Numbered from the stretch's first letter, positions 46,040-56,781 are shown. The stretch is 64,000 nucleotides of DNA from Cliona cf. orientalis (GCA_963930775.1 OZ005694.1:1612001-1676000); one strand, 5' to 3'. Notes: generated by a model not told the origin, from the letters alone. Program-made: numbers and translations.

Positions 46040-47280
46040 TACATTTCGAGTATATTTTGGTATCTGGTAAACCACAGAATTGTTGAAAAAGAGTAATTTG
46101 GAATAATTACCAACAATGATAGAGGGGTGGACACCTGTTTCTGTATAAATTGCACCACCTTTCACTTGTGCTGAATTCTTAATGATTTATTAGTGTTACT
46201 AGCTATTAATGCTTCCATACGTAAGAATTCATAGTAAACTTCACTGATATATTAGTGTTAATATGAATAATTTCCATTGTTCCTCCAGATGTCATTGCTC
46301 TATCATCATAAAATTCTATACCATTTGTGTTTATATGAACATTTGAATTTTCTACAACTAAAGCTCCTCCATAATCTGCTGAGTTGTGGTTGAAATTGAG
46401 GTTTGCTTCATTATCAACAATCAATATTATACTTTGAAGATAAACTGCTCCTCCAGCTGCGGTATGGTTGTATTATTGGAATATCACACATGATTCAGCA
46501 CCTATAGTAATAATTTCACGGTCCTCCATGAATAGGCCTGGGCCAAATATTCGTGAATAATTTTTTTGAATAAGTAAACTTCTCAAGGAAGTATTGTGCA
46601 TATACACAATGTGTGCTTAAAATAGAAAACTTTGTGTCATTTGATATGAGTCTGTGATCAAATGGAGGAAGCACTTGAGCAAACAGTTCAGATAACTAGT
46701 TCAGGTAACTAGTTGGTGATCATTTTTGGGAGTGCTGAAAGTTCCTTTAGCCTTAAAAGAAAAAAAAATTCATGTAATCCAGCACTTGTTGGCCAAAGTG
46801 TACATGTACAATGTCATTCTGGTCATATTCATGTTTCATTTGCATTTTGTCAACTTTTTTTTAATGTCAGACTAACTAAGGATAGGGTACCGGTGTACCA
46901 TGTCAAGTCAGTAAAGCCTCTCAGCTCTTGCCCTGGAAACAGCAGCTGCTCACCTAGTCAGCTATGTCTACATCACTACAGGTGCAATTGTGTACTTAAC
47001 ATGTATTAGTTATGGAGGAGCAGTATCTGGGGGAATGCAATGATGCACATTGGTGCTAAAGTAAGGGTGGTCTTCATGAATAATACTGCTTATTTACTTT
47101 GTATACTTCTGCTATGCGTGTTGGAGTGATGTTTGTGGGCCAAATATTCCTTTAGATTTGCCAATTATTCAGGTAATTATTCTTCACTTATCTACCCCAT
47201 TATTCAAGAGAAAGTAATCTATTAACTATTTTAAATTGACTCAAATATCAAGATGAAGAGAAGAGATAGCAGCCTCATTG
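46040..47280 (-). pseudogene. PMP-like receptor pseudogene H with internal inversion
   Basis: The pieces lie in an order that only an inversion explains. The signal peptide (MRLLSLLFILIFESI) is on the minus strand at 47277-47231. The continuation (VRLTKD..VYHVKSVKPLSSCPGNSS, then a deletion joined to GAIVYLTC and GGAV...MMHIGAKVRVVFMNNTA) is on the plus strand at about 46866-47095. The following rungs resume on the minus strand from about 46520 down to 46080 (ITIGAESCVIF, NHNSADYGGAL). The inverted block is roughly 46530-47228. All downstream domains are missing. Confidence 0.7.
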
Positions 47281-47460
47281 TCGAGCTATTTTTTCGCAGC
47301 TTATGTGTATACCTACAACAATAAACAATTAAGAGATAACAAGAAGAGTAAGAGATCCTGCAAAGGTGCATGCATAGACACACAGCAGCGAGACTCGATC
47401 TGACTAGTGCAATAGAACTTAGTGACCTAAATACAGCAGCTAGCAGACAGCGGGGCACTT
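47281..47460 (-). promoter_or_regulatory. Leader and promoter relic of pseudogene H
   Basis: The shared leader with a TATTTAG box (47427-47433) in the usual position. It now drives only a broken gene. Confidence 0.4.
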
Positions 47461-48837
47461 AAGAGTGAACATCCGTGACTCATGTTTCCCAGATCACAAA
47501 TAGGGGATGTGCTATTGGCTGCCATACTATCTTTCTGTATAGTCCTTAATTAGCTCTGCTTCTTAATTTCTCGTGTATACATGCATAATTATTATAATAT
47601 CACCTGTCCTACCATGCACCCACACACGACCCACTGACTCTGAGAAATTAAGGAAGATGGTTAACTATGATATAAGTAAGGATCCTAAATGCTTTTGACT
47701 AGAGATCATTAATTAGTGGGGGATCATCCTTGTCACATAGAGCATGCACAGTAGCTAGTTCTGGGAAGCATGAAGATGTTTACAGTAGAAACACAATATT
47801 TAAGACAGCAGCCACCTTATAGCGTATTATATGATTCATGGGCCATAATACAGGTACCTCACCCAGTGGTAAGACTCAGACACCACACTAGCTTAATTTG
47901 GGATACACCCCTCTACAAGTGCTGTATTACCACTTTAGCCCTGTGGCCAATATTGTTGAATTCTAAGCAGCTACTAGCCACTGAGGGGAATTAAGGAAAC
48001 CAGATGGTCACAGTTAACCATGACTAATTGGTCACTAATTTAGGTTGCTGATCCTGGCATTAGTGATTTAGTGGGGGAGCCCTTGTCAACTAGAGATTCG
48101 TACCATGTCATAGTAGCATCCTGTGTAAGTACCCAATTGCAAGGGCACTTAATCAACTTGCAATTTTTGGTCCCTTTAAGTTTTATGGGTACTTATCCAG
48201 GATAATAACTATTATACAGTTACATTGGCACATGGGCTCTCACCCCTTAATTAACACTACAGCAATTCTATGATGTATATAGTTACATTCCAAAATCTTG
48301 ATCTGGATATTTTAATTACAGATCACTGTAACAGTTGCAGTAAAATAATAGAACACTGTGTTGATCTTCACTTTTTTATAGTACCATCCATTCATCACTG
48401 CCCGTAGGGTGACAGGTCTAAGCCAATCCCGGAGGTGGGAGGGGCTAGTGACTGGAAACCACACCCACTTGTCTCTCTATCACTGGCTGCATTACTCTTC
48501 TCTTTGTAGTCACTGTGGGAGTCTGCAAAGTCAGCAATAATGGACGCAGGACAGTGACTTTTCACTGAAAGTGATAGCTAGTTCAAAATTTCTTCAGATA
48601 ATTTCAAGTGATCAGAGTTTGGATTTTTGTGAGTAGAATCGACTTTTGCTGAGGTATCATTCATCAAAATAGGTAGGAAGCTGAGTTGTTGCCATGGCGA
48701 CCACCGAGTGATGTGGACGGAGTCAGGAGGCATGGTGCTCAAGGAGGAGGATAGGGAGGTGATGGAGAAGGGGAGAATTATTGGAGCACTATCATCAGTT
48801 GATGCCGGTCACAAACTTGATGTATCATCCCAATTGC
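47461..48837. other. Intergenic, little recognised
   Basis: No gene seen. 47520-47580 is an inverted copy of the TTAATTAGCTCTGCTTCTTAAT segment at 45237-45258. Confidence 0.35.
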
Positions 48838-48935
48838 CACAGTGGTATAAATTAAGGAGAAGGTGCTGGCTGCCCACAAGGCCAGGATTAGTCATGTGAT
48901 CATTCCTCGGAGAAACAAGAAGGACTTAAAGTAGT
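48838..48935 (+). pseudogene. LONP2-like penultimate-exon remnant, second copy
   Basis: The plus strand holds AAGGTGCTGGCTGCCCACAA and then A-R-I-S-H-V-I-I-P-R-R-N-K-K-D-L-K followed by a stop. This is the Lon segment of 35847-35950, better preserved at its 3' end but with the GGIK codons shifted out of frame. The wider match runs to about 49000. Confidence 0.65.
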
Positions 48936-49251
48936 TACTCAAAGGAGTAAAGGTCGGCAAGCCAATGTTTGACTATCAGTTACACGGGCTAGCTAGGGAG
49001 GATCAGAGGAATGTTGGTGGTGGGAGAATGTCTGATGTTTTGATATAGGGGGCTCTATATATGTAGCTATATAGGCAGGGCTGAAGTGTGTACGATGTCT
49101 ACTTAATCAAGCGAAACTATAGTTCTGTAAGTACATTGTAATAAGCTACAATGCAAGAGTAGGGAATGCTATGTCTATTTTTAAGGTTAAATAGGTATCC
49201 ATGGTAAAAATGTGTACATTTTTTGTTCAGAGTCTGTTTCTCCTTCTACAG

Positions 49252-49350
49252 GAGACACTGAATCGAAATTCACACTAGTTGGCACGCTGAAAGAGGTGCT
49301 GCTGAGCACTTTTAATTAGAAGGACAAGGGCTAAGACCTGTCAACAAACA
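49252..49350 (+). pseudogene. LONP2-like last-exon remnant 5, with splice acceptor
   Basis: Acceptor GTTTCTCCTTCTACAG ends at 49251. The exon reads F-T-L-V-G-T-L-K-E-V-L-L-S-T-F then a stop. GTCAACAAACAGTGAC at its end is a decayed form of the Ser-Lys-Leu-stop codons. The intron after 48935 is about 310 bp. Confidence 0.6.
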
Positions 49351-49899
49351 GTGACAGTATAGTAGCTACTCCATCTCTGTCCCTTCAAACACTTATTCGT
49401 TTCATTTTCAAAGAAGTATCCTTGATTGCAGCTACAATGAAATTTAATGTTGATACTCACACCAGTGTTAACTATTATTGGCTAGGATTATTATAACAAC
49501 AACTGTCTCCATTATTAAATCCATGACATTGTATGTGGAAAATAAATTTGCTTGCTATTTCTATGATTTGCTAGAATTCAAAAGTTCTTCTCCCATGATT
49601 CTAGCATAGGCAGAACAGAATCTGATGCACAAATTTTTATCTTTTGTATAAACCACGCAATAATTATTATTCTTCAAAAGTTTACAGTTACTGTACTGAA
49701 ACAAAATTTAATTATTAATTCGAAAGGGGTGAGGATTCACTAACAACAGTTAATTACTAGTCAATAATTGCATGCATAAAATTATTTAGCATCTGCTATA
49801 TACTTAATAGAGACCAATGGCAAAGTAAATGTATAGCTGAAAAATTATCACTCAAATATGTGGTTTGAGTTTGTTTTGGTAGCTGCTTAGATCATTTTG
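49351..49899. repeat. 3' spacer of the last receptor unit
   Basis: Shared spacer; no gene seen. Confidence 0.5.
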
Positions 49900-51672
49900 T
49901 GTATTTAGCAGAAGCTGGCACGGTAATGGGCCGAGGAGTATCATTGATCAGCGATTCAAGTTCAGGATCCGGCTTCAGTTCGCTCATGAGTGATGTCATC
50001 ATCATCAATGATGTTATTGCCTAGATTTCGTCTGCACCTCCAGGCCCGTACACAGGGGGGGTTCGAGGGGGTTCGGAAGAATCCCGCTTTTTTTCCAACC
50101 TAGCATAGCACTAGAAACAATTCAGGTGTAACCTTACATGCTTCTTTACAAAACGAAGTGTTACTTTCCAAATAACCCACACCGGTTGTGCAATAGATTG
50201 CATTGCCAGTGTACATATTATTGCTATTAGCTAGCAGCATCAGCCAGCCTATGTATAAAATTTGGAATTGTTAATGACTGTCAGAATGCCTCAGAATCCC
50301 CCTCAAAGAGTCTAAATTTCCAAATTTTTCTGAAGTAGCATGCCCCCAGACCCCCCCTAGGTGGGCTGTGGGCTAATGCCAACAGCATACCTGTCTGACC
50401 CACGCCCCCATGTAACCCCCCCCCCCCCCCTTGAGAAAGGCTGCGTACGGGCCTGACCTCCAACCAGCACTGAGGCTTAATCAAACTCCACACAACAATG
50501 ACACAGAATTGAGCAAAGGTGATTAGAATTGACACCATAAGCAATTTTGACCTTAATTCAGTAGCTAGATTCCCACCTGCACAGAGTTCCAGAACTCAAG
50601 ATAATAAGGTTCAGCAAGGTAGAACTTTCTAGAACTCTCACATCTACTCGTTAAAAAACATTTTTGATTGATATGACATAAAATAAGAAGGCTATCAAAA
50701 GAAATAGTGCAAACACATTCAATTCTGGGTTGTATACTGAAGTTACTGTCAATAGAACAAGGAGTAGTCCTCGAACAAGAAGCATTGTTCCAAACCAGTA
50801 TCGGTGCTTATCCTTCAAAGGAGAGAAGTAAGCATCGTAGACAGGGGCTAGCTTGTTGATCCACTTGAGTGGCCTTAGATGAGACACTCTCAAAGGCTGA
50901 ATGAACAGAAGCAGGAGTGTGTAGGGAAGCCACAAGAATGTAAAAGTAGCAATGGCTGCTACGAAAAAGTAAATATGAGGGTGCTGGCAGTAGCGTTGGT
51001 TTCCATTGAGGTACCACACAACATAAGAGTTGTTCTGTCGGTATCGTGCTATCACTGCAATTGAGAAGGCATATTAGCTATATCACAGTACGAAGGAGCT
51101 TCATGTAAGATAGAAGGATGAGTGTGACTAGAAGAGGAACAGCTCTGTTACCGATGAGGTTAGTGAGGCGAGAGGAGTAGCGGCAAGCAACAATGATAAC
51201 ACCAGCAATGACCCAGATGTATAGAAACTGCAGCCATATCTTCCAATAAGCATCCAGTCCAACAAAGAAACAAGTCTCGATTCCAAAATCCAAATCGAGC
51301 CAGGCAATAAAAACTTGAAGAAATGTGAATGCTCCAATGTCTGCAGCAAAGAATATTATTTTGTAGGCCCATAAAATGTTAATATTGAAGATGACTCCAT
51401 TAATGATTCCTTGAGTGGCAGTGAGGTTGAGTGCAAGGATAAAGAACACAAGGAGGACACAAGCAGCAGCAAAGGCAAGCTGGAGTGCCACGTTATGACT
51501 GTTGGGACATTCAATGCACCGAGAAGATCCGATTGCCAGGCTAAAGCCTTCTATACAGGCACCACATAGGATAGCTACCAGTTCTATTGGAGGCGCACTG
51601 CTTGCTGGGATCATCTCCAATATTAATTAATTGATTGTCTTGTTACCTGACTTGCAGTAGAGTAGAGGACGG
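49900..51672 (-). pseudogene. PMP-like receptor pseudogene (C-terminal half), split by a transposon
   Basis: The tail and final helix (49900-50040) are separated by a 415-bp element from 50456-51672, which holds helices and the CGACIEGFSL block. Frame breaks occur at about 50570, 50655, 50890, 51065, 51215, 51320 and 51570; several are short in-place deletions inside helices. Homology stops at about 51672 (GTAGAGTAGAGGAC). No ectodomain is attached. Confidence 0.8.
50041..50455. mobile_element. TIR element (CAGGCCCGTAC ends) in receptor tail
   Basis: Ends CAGGCCCGTAC and GTACGGGCCTG are exact inverted copies, and ACCTC is duplicated on both sides (50036-50040, 50456-50460). Removing the element and one ACCTC restores the family sequence, which proves the insertion. 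G/C runs lie inside each end. No transposase; 415 bp. Confidence 0.85.
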
Positions 51673-52064
51673 GTTGGTGTAAAACCTGGACTCTGGACTG
51701 GACTCATGGACTGGACTATGGACTGAGATTTAGACTCGATTTTGGACTGATGGGCAGGGTAATGACGACCATTTCCAAGAGACTATGGATAGAAGGCACG
51801 GTAGCTACTACAACTGCAAGCTAGGCTAGTCACAAGCAGTCTTGTACGTAAACAATGATAGAGGGGTGGACACCTACTTCTATATAGATTGCACCACCCT
51901 CCACTTGTGCTGAATTCATAATGAGTTTTAATGATTTAGCTATTAATATTTACTACTGAGCCTTGTTTCCTAGGTAATAAGCAGGAATTATATTCCATAT
52001 CATACTTCCCATGGGGCAATACGTTCGATATGAAGATATCATACTTCCCCCAGGGGGGCACTTG

Positions 52065-52143
52065 TAGCCTCGTTCCCAGGCTCCCCCTCTCCTTTTCTCA
52101 CTTTTTTTCGCGCGCGAATATTACACGCGAAAAAACGAGGCTA
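52065..52143. mobile_element. Short foldback MITE with 9-bp target duplication
   Basis: TAGCCTCGTT at the left and AACGAGGCTA at the right are inverted. GGGCACTTG is duplicated exactly on both sides. Long (9-bp) duplications point to Mutator-like mobilisation. A related hairpin lies at 54878-55000. Confidence 0.65.
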
Positions 52144-52663
52144 GGGCACTTGAGCCAATCACAGTTGAGATCTTGCATAGCAACTGAGCAAGTGTAAAAT
52201 GCACTTGGAAACAACTCAGCAGTTGAACTTGAGAAATTGTATTGCATAAGTTGAATGCACACACATAGGAGAACACATTACAGTAGCAGACATTGCCATA
52301 CCACCACAAAGTATTTCAATTAGGTCGCTTGTGTAAACAAAGTGGGAGGAGCTATCTCTAACTAGTGCACACCTCCTATAGAGCAGCTGCGAAGTCTGTC
52401 TGTTTTGTGATGAGTTCTAGTAGCTGTATACATGGATACTGTGACTAACAAACGATGAGAACCTGAACTAAAGTTGACCTGTAAGGTACTATGCTACTCT
52501 GGAATAGTTTTTAGCTGTTTAGGTTGTCATACAATGAGCTTGATAGTGTCCAGTGACAGACTACAAGTTTTACTAGCTAGCTACTTCATTTCTACTTTCA
52601 AATTTTGGTTAGTTTTGTTTCTAGGTACTGAATGCGTAACCTAGACGATCAGTAGTAAATATA

Positions 52664-52781
52664 TTAGTGATTCACTGGTTGCCAAGGAATTATGGCAACG
52701 TAAACAAACCTCACCCTCGGGCTGCGCCCTCGGGATCGGTTCGTTTACTGCCATAATTCCTTGGCCCCCAGTGAATAACTA
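52664..52781. repeat. Long hairpin with CCCTCGGGC apex
   Basis: CCAAGGAATTATGGCA in the left arm pairs with TGCCATAATTCCTTGG in the right; arms are about 45 bp with few mismatches. The apex CCCTCGGGCTGCGCCCTCGGG resembles the apices at 55412, 61685 and 62730. Confidence 0.65.
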
Positions 52782-53140
52782 TAGTGTATTGATAATTATA
52801 GTTCCATAAAACAACACTATTGCTCCTCCAAATTTCATTACTTTATTATTGTAAAATTCCATACCATTTGTATTCACATGAATAGTTAAATTTATTAACC
52901 TTAGGGCATTGTTGTATATAAATGTGATGTATGATTCAACACCTACAGTGATCATCCCATCCTCTATTGACACCGCTCCACCTAAATATTCAGCAGAATT
53001 ATTCATAAAGACTACCCTTGCTTTAGCAGCAACGTGCATTGTTGCATAATCCCCAAACACTGCTCCTCCATAATTGTTACATGTTAGGTTGACAAAGTAC
53101 ACAGTTACACCTGTTGTGATAATAAGTGAAGATTTGAGCT

Positions 53141-53924
53141 ACCAATGGCTCGTATCGTGTGCATGATCCTGTAGTACCTCGTGGCGCGAGTCACAAGCTT
53201 CACTGTCCATGGCAAGGACCATTTAAAATTGTACAACGTATCGGTAATGTCTTGTACAAGATTCAAGATGAAAAGAAGCTAAAGAAATGTAGAGTTGTAC
53301 ACTTCAACCGACTTAAGCCTTTCAGGCAACGTCCCGAATCGCTGACATCCCCCATGCCCCTTGCGCCCAGGCAAAGTATTTCTGAGGAGTCCGACAGTGA
53401 CAGCGACAACAGTGAGCTAGAATCCCCTTCTGCAAGCTCTGACAGTGAAAGATAACTCTGGGGATCAGGCAGATTCTCTCACACGGCCATCCACTACAGA
53501 CAACTCAAATCCCGAGGTTGCCGAAGAACCGGCACCCGTGTTGCGTCGCTCTATATACACGATAAAGACGTCAGCCACACTGGTATGGAAACGTCACCAT
53601 ATGCATGCAAACGGAACTCGATGACTAGTGCGAGGACGCACATCATTCTCACATGGAGGCCGAGGGGAATAATGTAACAAACTAAAACAAGCTGAACAAT
53701 GATTCCAGACCAAGCTGTTTCTTGTTTGTGTGTGACTTAATTAGTGTTCTGTGACCCTGGCTGTCTGTAAGCAGCCCTTACACTTTATCATGTTTTATGC
53801 ATAGCACCTTAAGTAAGTATATAAGCACAGTGTGATTTCTGACTACTATCTCTCTATCTATATCTGAATCTCTAAACATCACTATTTCGGGCTACAAGCC
53901 CTGTGTGAACAGTACGGGATTACA
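53141..53924 (+). mobile_element. Ty3/Gypsy LTR retrotransposon, 5'-truncated
   Basis: An open frame to 53455 encodes the C-terminal end of a Gypsy integrase/pol: CPWQGPFKIVQRIGNVLYKI and KCRVVHFNRLKPF, then an acidic Ser/Asp/Glu tail. A polypurine stretch (GGAGGCCGAGGGGAA, 53656-53670) precedes the 3' LTR 53673-53924, which starts TGTAACA, ends GGGATTACA and contains TATATAA (about 53818-53824). Gag, protease, reverse transcriptase, RNase H and the 5' LTR are absent, so it cannot move by itself. Confidence 0.8.
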
Positions 53925-54877
53925 ATAGCTCTGTTGGCCCGCGACCTCTCACCATTAGTGTAATAGAACCATGCACTGCATATATACATTGTTGTATATA
54001 GTAGCATGTGCTGGACCAGAGGGTACATGTACTCCACACCAACAGATTTGACAGAGAGCAGGCAGTAGCATGCCTCAAAGCTGTGGGAAAATGCTCTCAC
54101 CGCAATCTTCATTAGACAGAGAGCAAGCAGCAGCATGCTGTAATCTTGCAGTGCTTGCACAACCCTATAGGGTAATACAAATACTAGTGAGCTTTTTGCT
54201 GTGTTTTACAATCACATCCTTGTGTTGTCCCCCAAATGGATACATACACATACCAGCCAGTATTTGAGACCACACAAACTACAAGAGAGAGAGAGCTACA
54301 CAAATGTATGCGCGCAAAATTTAATTTGTAACATAAATAGATACACATGAACCAAAGCTACGAAAGTTTTTAAAGTGACTTTAATATTTCGTGTGTTTAA
54401 ATTTTGTAGTCAGATGGGCCTATGAAAACTATTTAACAACGAAATTTTCCCAATTTACGGTACAGGCAGGTTTGGCCGGAGACTAGTCAAAATAGGTGGC
54501 ACTGGTGTTTTGCGTCTTCATCAAGCACATGCACAATACAGAGTTATGATAAAATAATAAATGGATAACTGATGAAGAAAGTTAGATTAATTTACTTGAA
54601 AGTATTAACCCTAATGTGATGTAAATTAACTTAAGAAATTGCATACAATGTCATGAAAACAGATCAGTTGATTAGACATTGAGTGCATGTGGAGGTACAC
54701 ATGTAGCTAGGAACAAGTACTTTTTGTACTTCACTGTACATAATAGAAGGTATAACAAGCTGTGTAAATGTTCTGTGACAGTTAGGACTTAAAGTTACTT
54801 GGCTCAAAGTCAGTGATATGATGCACAGGATTTGATCTGAGTGGACAGTGTCGATATTACTTTTCCAACTTTCGTAT
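53925..54877. other. Intergenic, nothing recognised
   Basis: I see no gene or repeat structure beyond a short GAGA tract near 54282-54292. Confidence 0.35.
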
Positions 54878-55000
54878 AATTAGATGTAGCCTTGGCCTAG
54901 CGCCTTCCCATGTTTTTTTTCAACGTTACACGCGAAAACCAATTTTTCGTGTGTAACGTTGAAAAACATGGGAAGGCCTGGGAACGAACGAGGCTAATTA
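54878..55000. repeat. Foldback hairpin element
   Basis: CTTCCCATGTTTTTTTTCAACGTTACACGCGAAAA pairs with its inverted copy ending CATGGGAAGG. The outer ends TAGCC/GGCTA match the short MITE at 52065. Imperfect ATTAGA flanks suggest an older insertion. Confidence 0.6.
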
Positions 55001-55059
55001 GAATAGATCAAGGTTTTCACTATGGAGTGTATGGTAGAAAAAAAATATCAACTATTAAT

Positions 55060-55510
55060 ATCATGACATAGCCTTGTATCCTAGGTCTCCCATATACCCC
55101 AGCCCTCAGGCATTATAACTCCCTACCCCTGACAATAGTCCCGAATAACACAGTTGCACTGACATGCCAAGTTTGTGTTGTAGCTACTAGCTTTTCACTA
55201 GCTATAGCCAGTAGCTCCCACACATAATACAATCACTAGGAGGGTTCCAGCTTGATAGACTATTGAGATTGTCATTATGATAGAATTTAGCTACCTACTA
55301 CTCCAACTCAAAAGTAAACTGTCTGCTGATTACACTAACCAATCATGGTCAAGATATTAAACAGATAAACATGTTTGCCCAGGATACACCGTTCATATAC
55401 CATGCACCTTCGCTCTCGGGCTATGCCTTTGAGCTCAGGGTGGTAGCTATATGAACGGTATATCCTGGGCAACCATATAGTTTATCTATTACTTATAATT
55501 ATATTCACTA
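55060..55510. repeat. Interspersed repeat R1, copy 1 (with hairpin)
   Basis: About 450 bp that recur inverted at 61629-62085. It contains a hairpin (GCCCAGGAT(A)TACCGTTCATAT arms, CTCTCGGGCTATGCC apex, 55378-55478). Landmarks are ACTCCCTACCCCTGACAATAG and GGTTCCAGCTTGATAGACTA. Non-coding. Confidence 0.7.
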
Positions 55511-55530
55511 GAGTCCAGCACTGCTCTGTC

Positions 55531-56781
55531 TCAGAATTCTATTGTCAGTGGTTGCCCACCCTCGCTTGACCTCCTCTGTCTTTTCCTTCTTGGTGTGTTC
55601 TCTGGGGTGGTCCTAGGTGATGTCCCACTGCAAATTCTAATCAACTGCGTCATTAAATTCAGTTGAATTCTTTCATTACTGGCTTTCAATTTTTCAATCT
55701 TTTGTTTCTGTACAATATCTGCATCTTTTAACTCCCTTAGTTCATTCTTCTGTCTAGTATCCTCATCCTTCAGTTTCTTATGTTCTTCTTTCAATTCAGT
55801 AAGTTCTTCCTTTACCTTCTCCATTTCCTTAATTACTTGTGCATAACTCATTTTCATTTCATCTCTTGATACATCAAACACAAAAGGTTGTTCATAGAGC
55901 ATGTCCGAAACTTTCTTGAGGGCTGGATTATCAACTACCACTGAAATAGATGGTATGTTTATAAGTAACACTGTTGACAGTAACAGTAGTCCACTTTCAG
56001 ATACAGCTGTTGGTGCTACTGCAGGGAGTCTCCATGCTATTGGTGGTGTCACATATGTAATGGGAACAAGTCTGCCACCTTGAAAAACCAGCGGAGAAAG
56101 GGCAACTCTAAAAAAATGATGGTCCATTACCAGTCCAACAACTGATCTATTGAGGTAGGCCCTCCCAGTGCCCACCTTCCACATATAGACAGAAAGCTGA
56201 GAGATGTGCTTGTCCAGCAAATCCTGCTTCGCCTCACCTGGGACAAAGCCAACAACTTGACCATACTCATCTCTAAGGACGACACAGAAGTCAACAGTGG
56301 CTGGACATCCTGAACCCAGATGCAACCTAATTGCTTGCTCCATAGTTAGCGACGCTGTGAACAGGGAACACTCCTTGGGTGGCTCTGATGGAAGGCAGCT
56401 TAAATATTGTGTGAGCTCTCTCATTACAGGTTCAATCAGGTATGCTCTGATATTTGTTTCTCCTGATGTACTGAGACTTCCATACGAGAACAAGGGTCCA
56501 CTGATTCCGTTCATGACATGTGAATACAGTGCTGACCAAAATGTAGCACTAACAGGCTGGGAGTACACGTTCAGCAATGTCTTCTCAACTTCCCGAAACC
56601 ATGGCTTACTCAGGTCACATCCCACACTGATATGCATAGCTTTAGCTGACTCCAGACTCAATAGAGCCGCTGTTGCTAAATCCGTACCGTTTGTCGCAAT
56701 AGTCTTCCATAAGCTTCCATCTCTGAAGAGACTTACTATTGTCTCTTTTGTTTTTTCAACAACAGACGGCTTGATGGTCAT
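55531..56781 (-). CDS. Single-exon PD-(D/E)XK-like nuclease-fold protein with coiled coil
   Basis: 416 codons from the ATG at 56781 (GGAA before the ATG, acceptable context). Residues about 1-140 are alpha-helical with no family I recognise. About 155-205 reads TVDFCVVLRDEYGQVVGFVPGEAKQ...HISQLSVYMWK, a D-x(n)-E-x-K pattern with strand-strand-helix spacing like PD-(D/E)XK nucleases. About 315-385 is a charged heptad-rich coiled coil (KEELTELKEEHKKLKDE). A basic TPRRKRQRRS stretch near the end is a likely nuclear localisation signal. No introns, no transposon ends attached directly. It may be related to the REase-like domains of Crinkler-type proteins, which is a guess. A host gene or a transposon passenger are both possible. 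Confidence 0.6.
   Translation of the reverse strand: MTIKPSVVEKTKETIVSLFRDGSLWKTIATNGTDLATAALLSLESAKAMHISVGCDLSKPWFREVEKTLLNVYSQPVSATFWSALYSHVMNGISGPLFSYGSLSTSGETNIRAYLIEPVMRELTQYLSCLPSEPPKECSLFTASLTMEQAIRLHLGSGCPATVDFCVVLRDEYGQVVGFVPGEAKQDLLDKHISQLSVYMWKVGTGRAYLNRSVVGLVMDHHFFRVALSPLVFQGGRLVPITYVTPPIAWRLPAVAPTAVSESGLLLLSTVLLINIPSISVVVDNPALKKVSDMLYEQPFVFDVSRDEMKMSYAQVIKEMEKVKEELTELKEEHKKLKDEDTRQKNELRELKDADIVQKQKIEKLKASNERIQLNLMTQLIRICSGTSPRTTPENTPRRKRQRRSSEGGQPLTIEF

Larger units (their letters stand above)
51856..53141 (-). pseudogene. PMP-like receptor fragment (rungs 1-6), interrupted
   Basis: 51856-51944 holds the GGAIYIE-type rung 6. 52782-53141 holds rungs 1-5 (NNYGGAVFGD, GGAVSIEDG, GGAIVLFYGT). 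The two pieces are contiguous in intact copies, so the 838 bp between them is inserted sequence. In 52782-53141 the FIYNNA of rung 2 runs directly into LRLINLTIHVN, skipping one rung in frame. Both ends are lost; the upstream edge meets the Gypsy fragment at about 53141. Confidence 0.75.

Noticed and set aside
48708-48899. Small plus-strand gene starting at 48708
   Set aside because: Its 3' half overlaps the Lon exon remnant in a different frame and its 5' half shows no conservation that I can see.
1-53141. Bacterial (Chlamydia-like) origin for the PMP-type genes
   Set aside because: TATA boxes, AATAAA signals, eukaryotic transposons, spliced Lon exon remnants, multi-pass C-terminus and no ribosome binding sites or operon layout.
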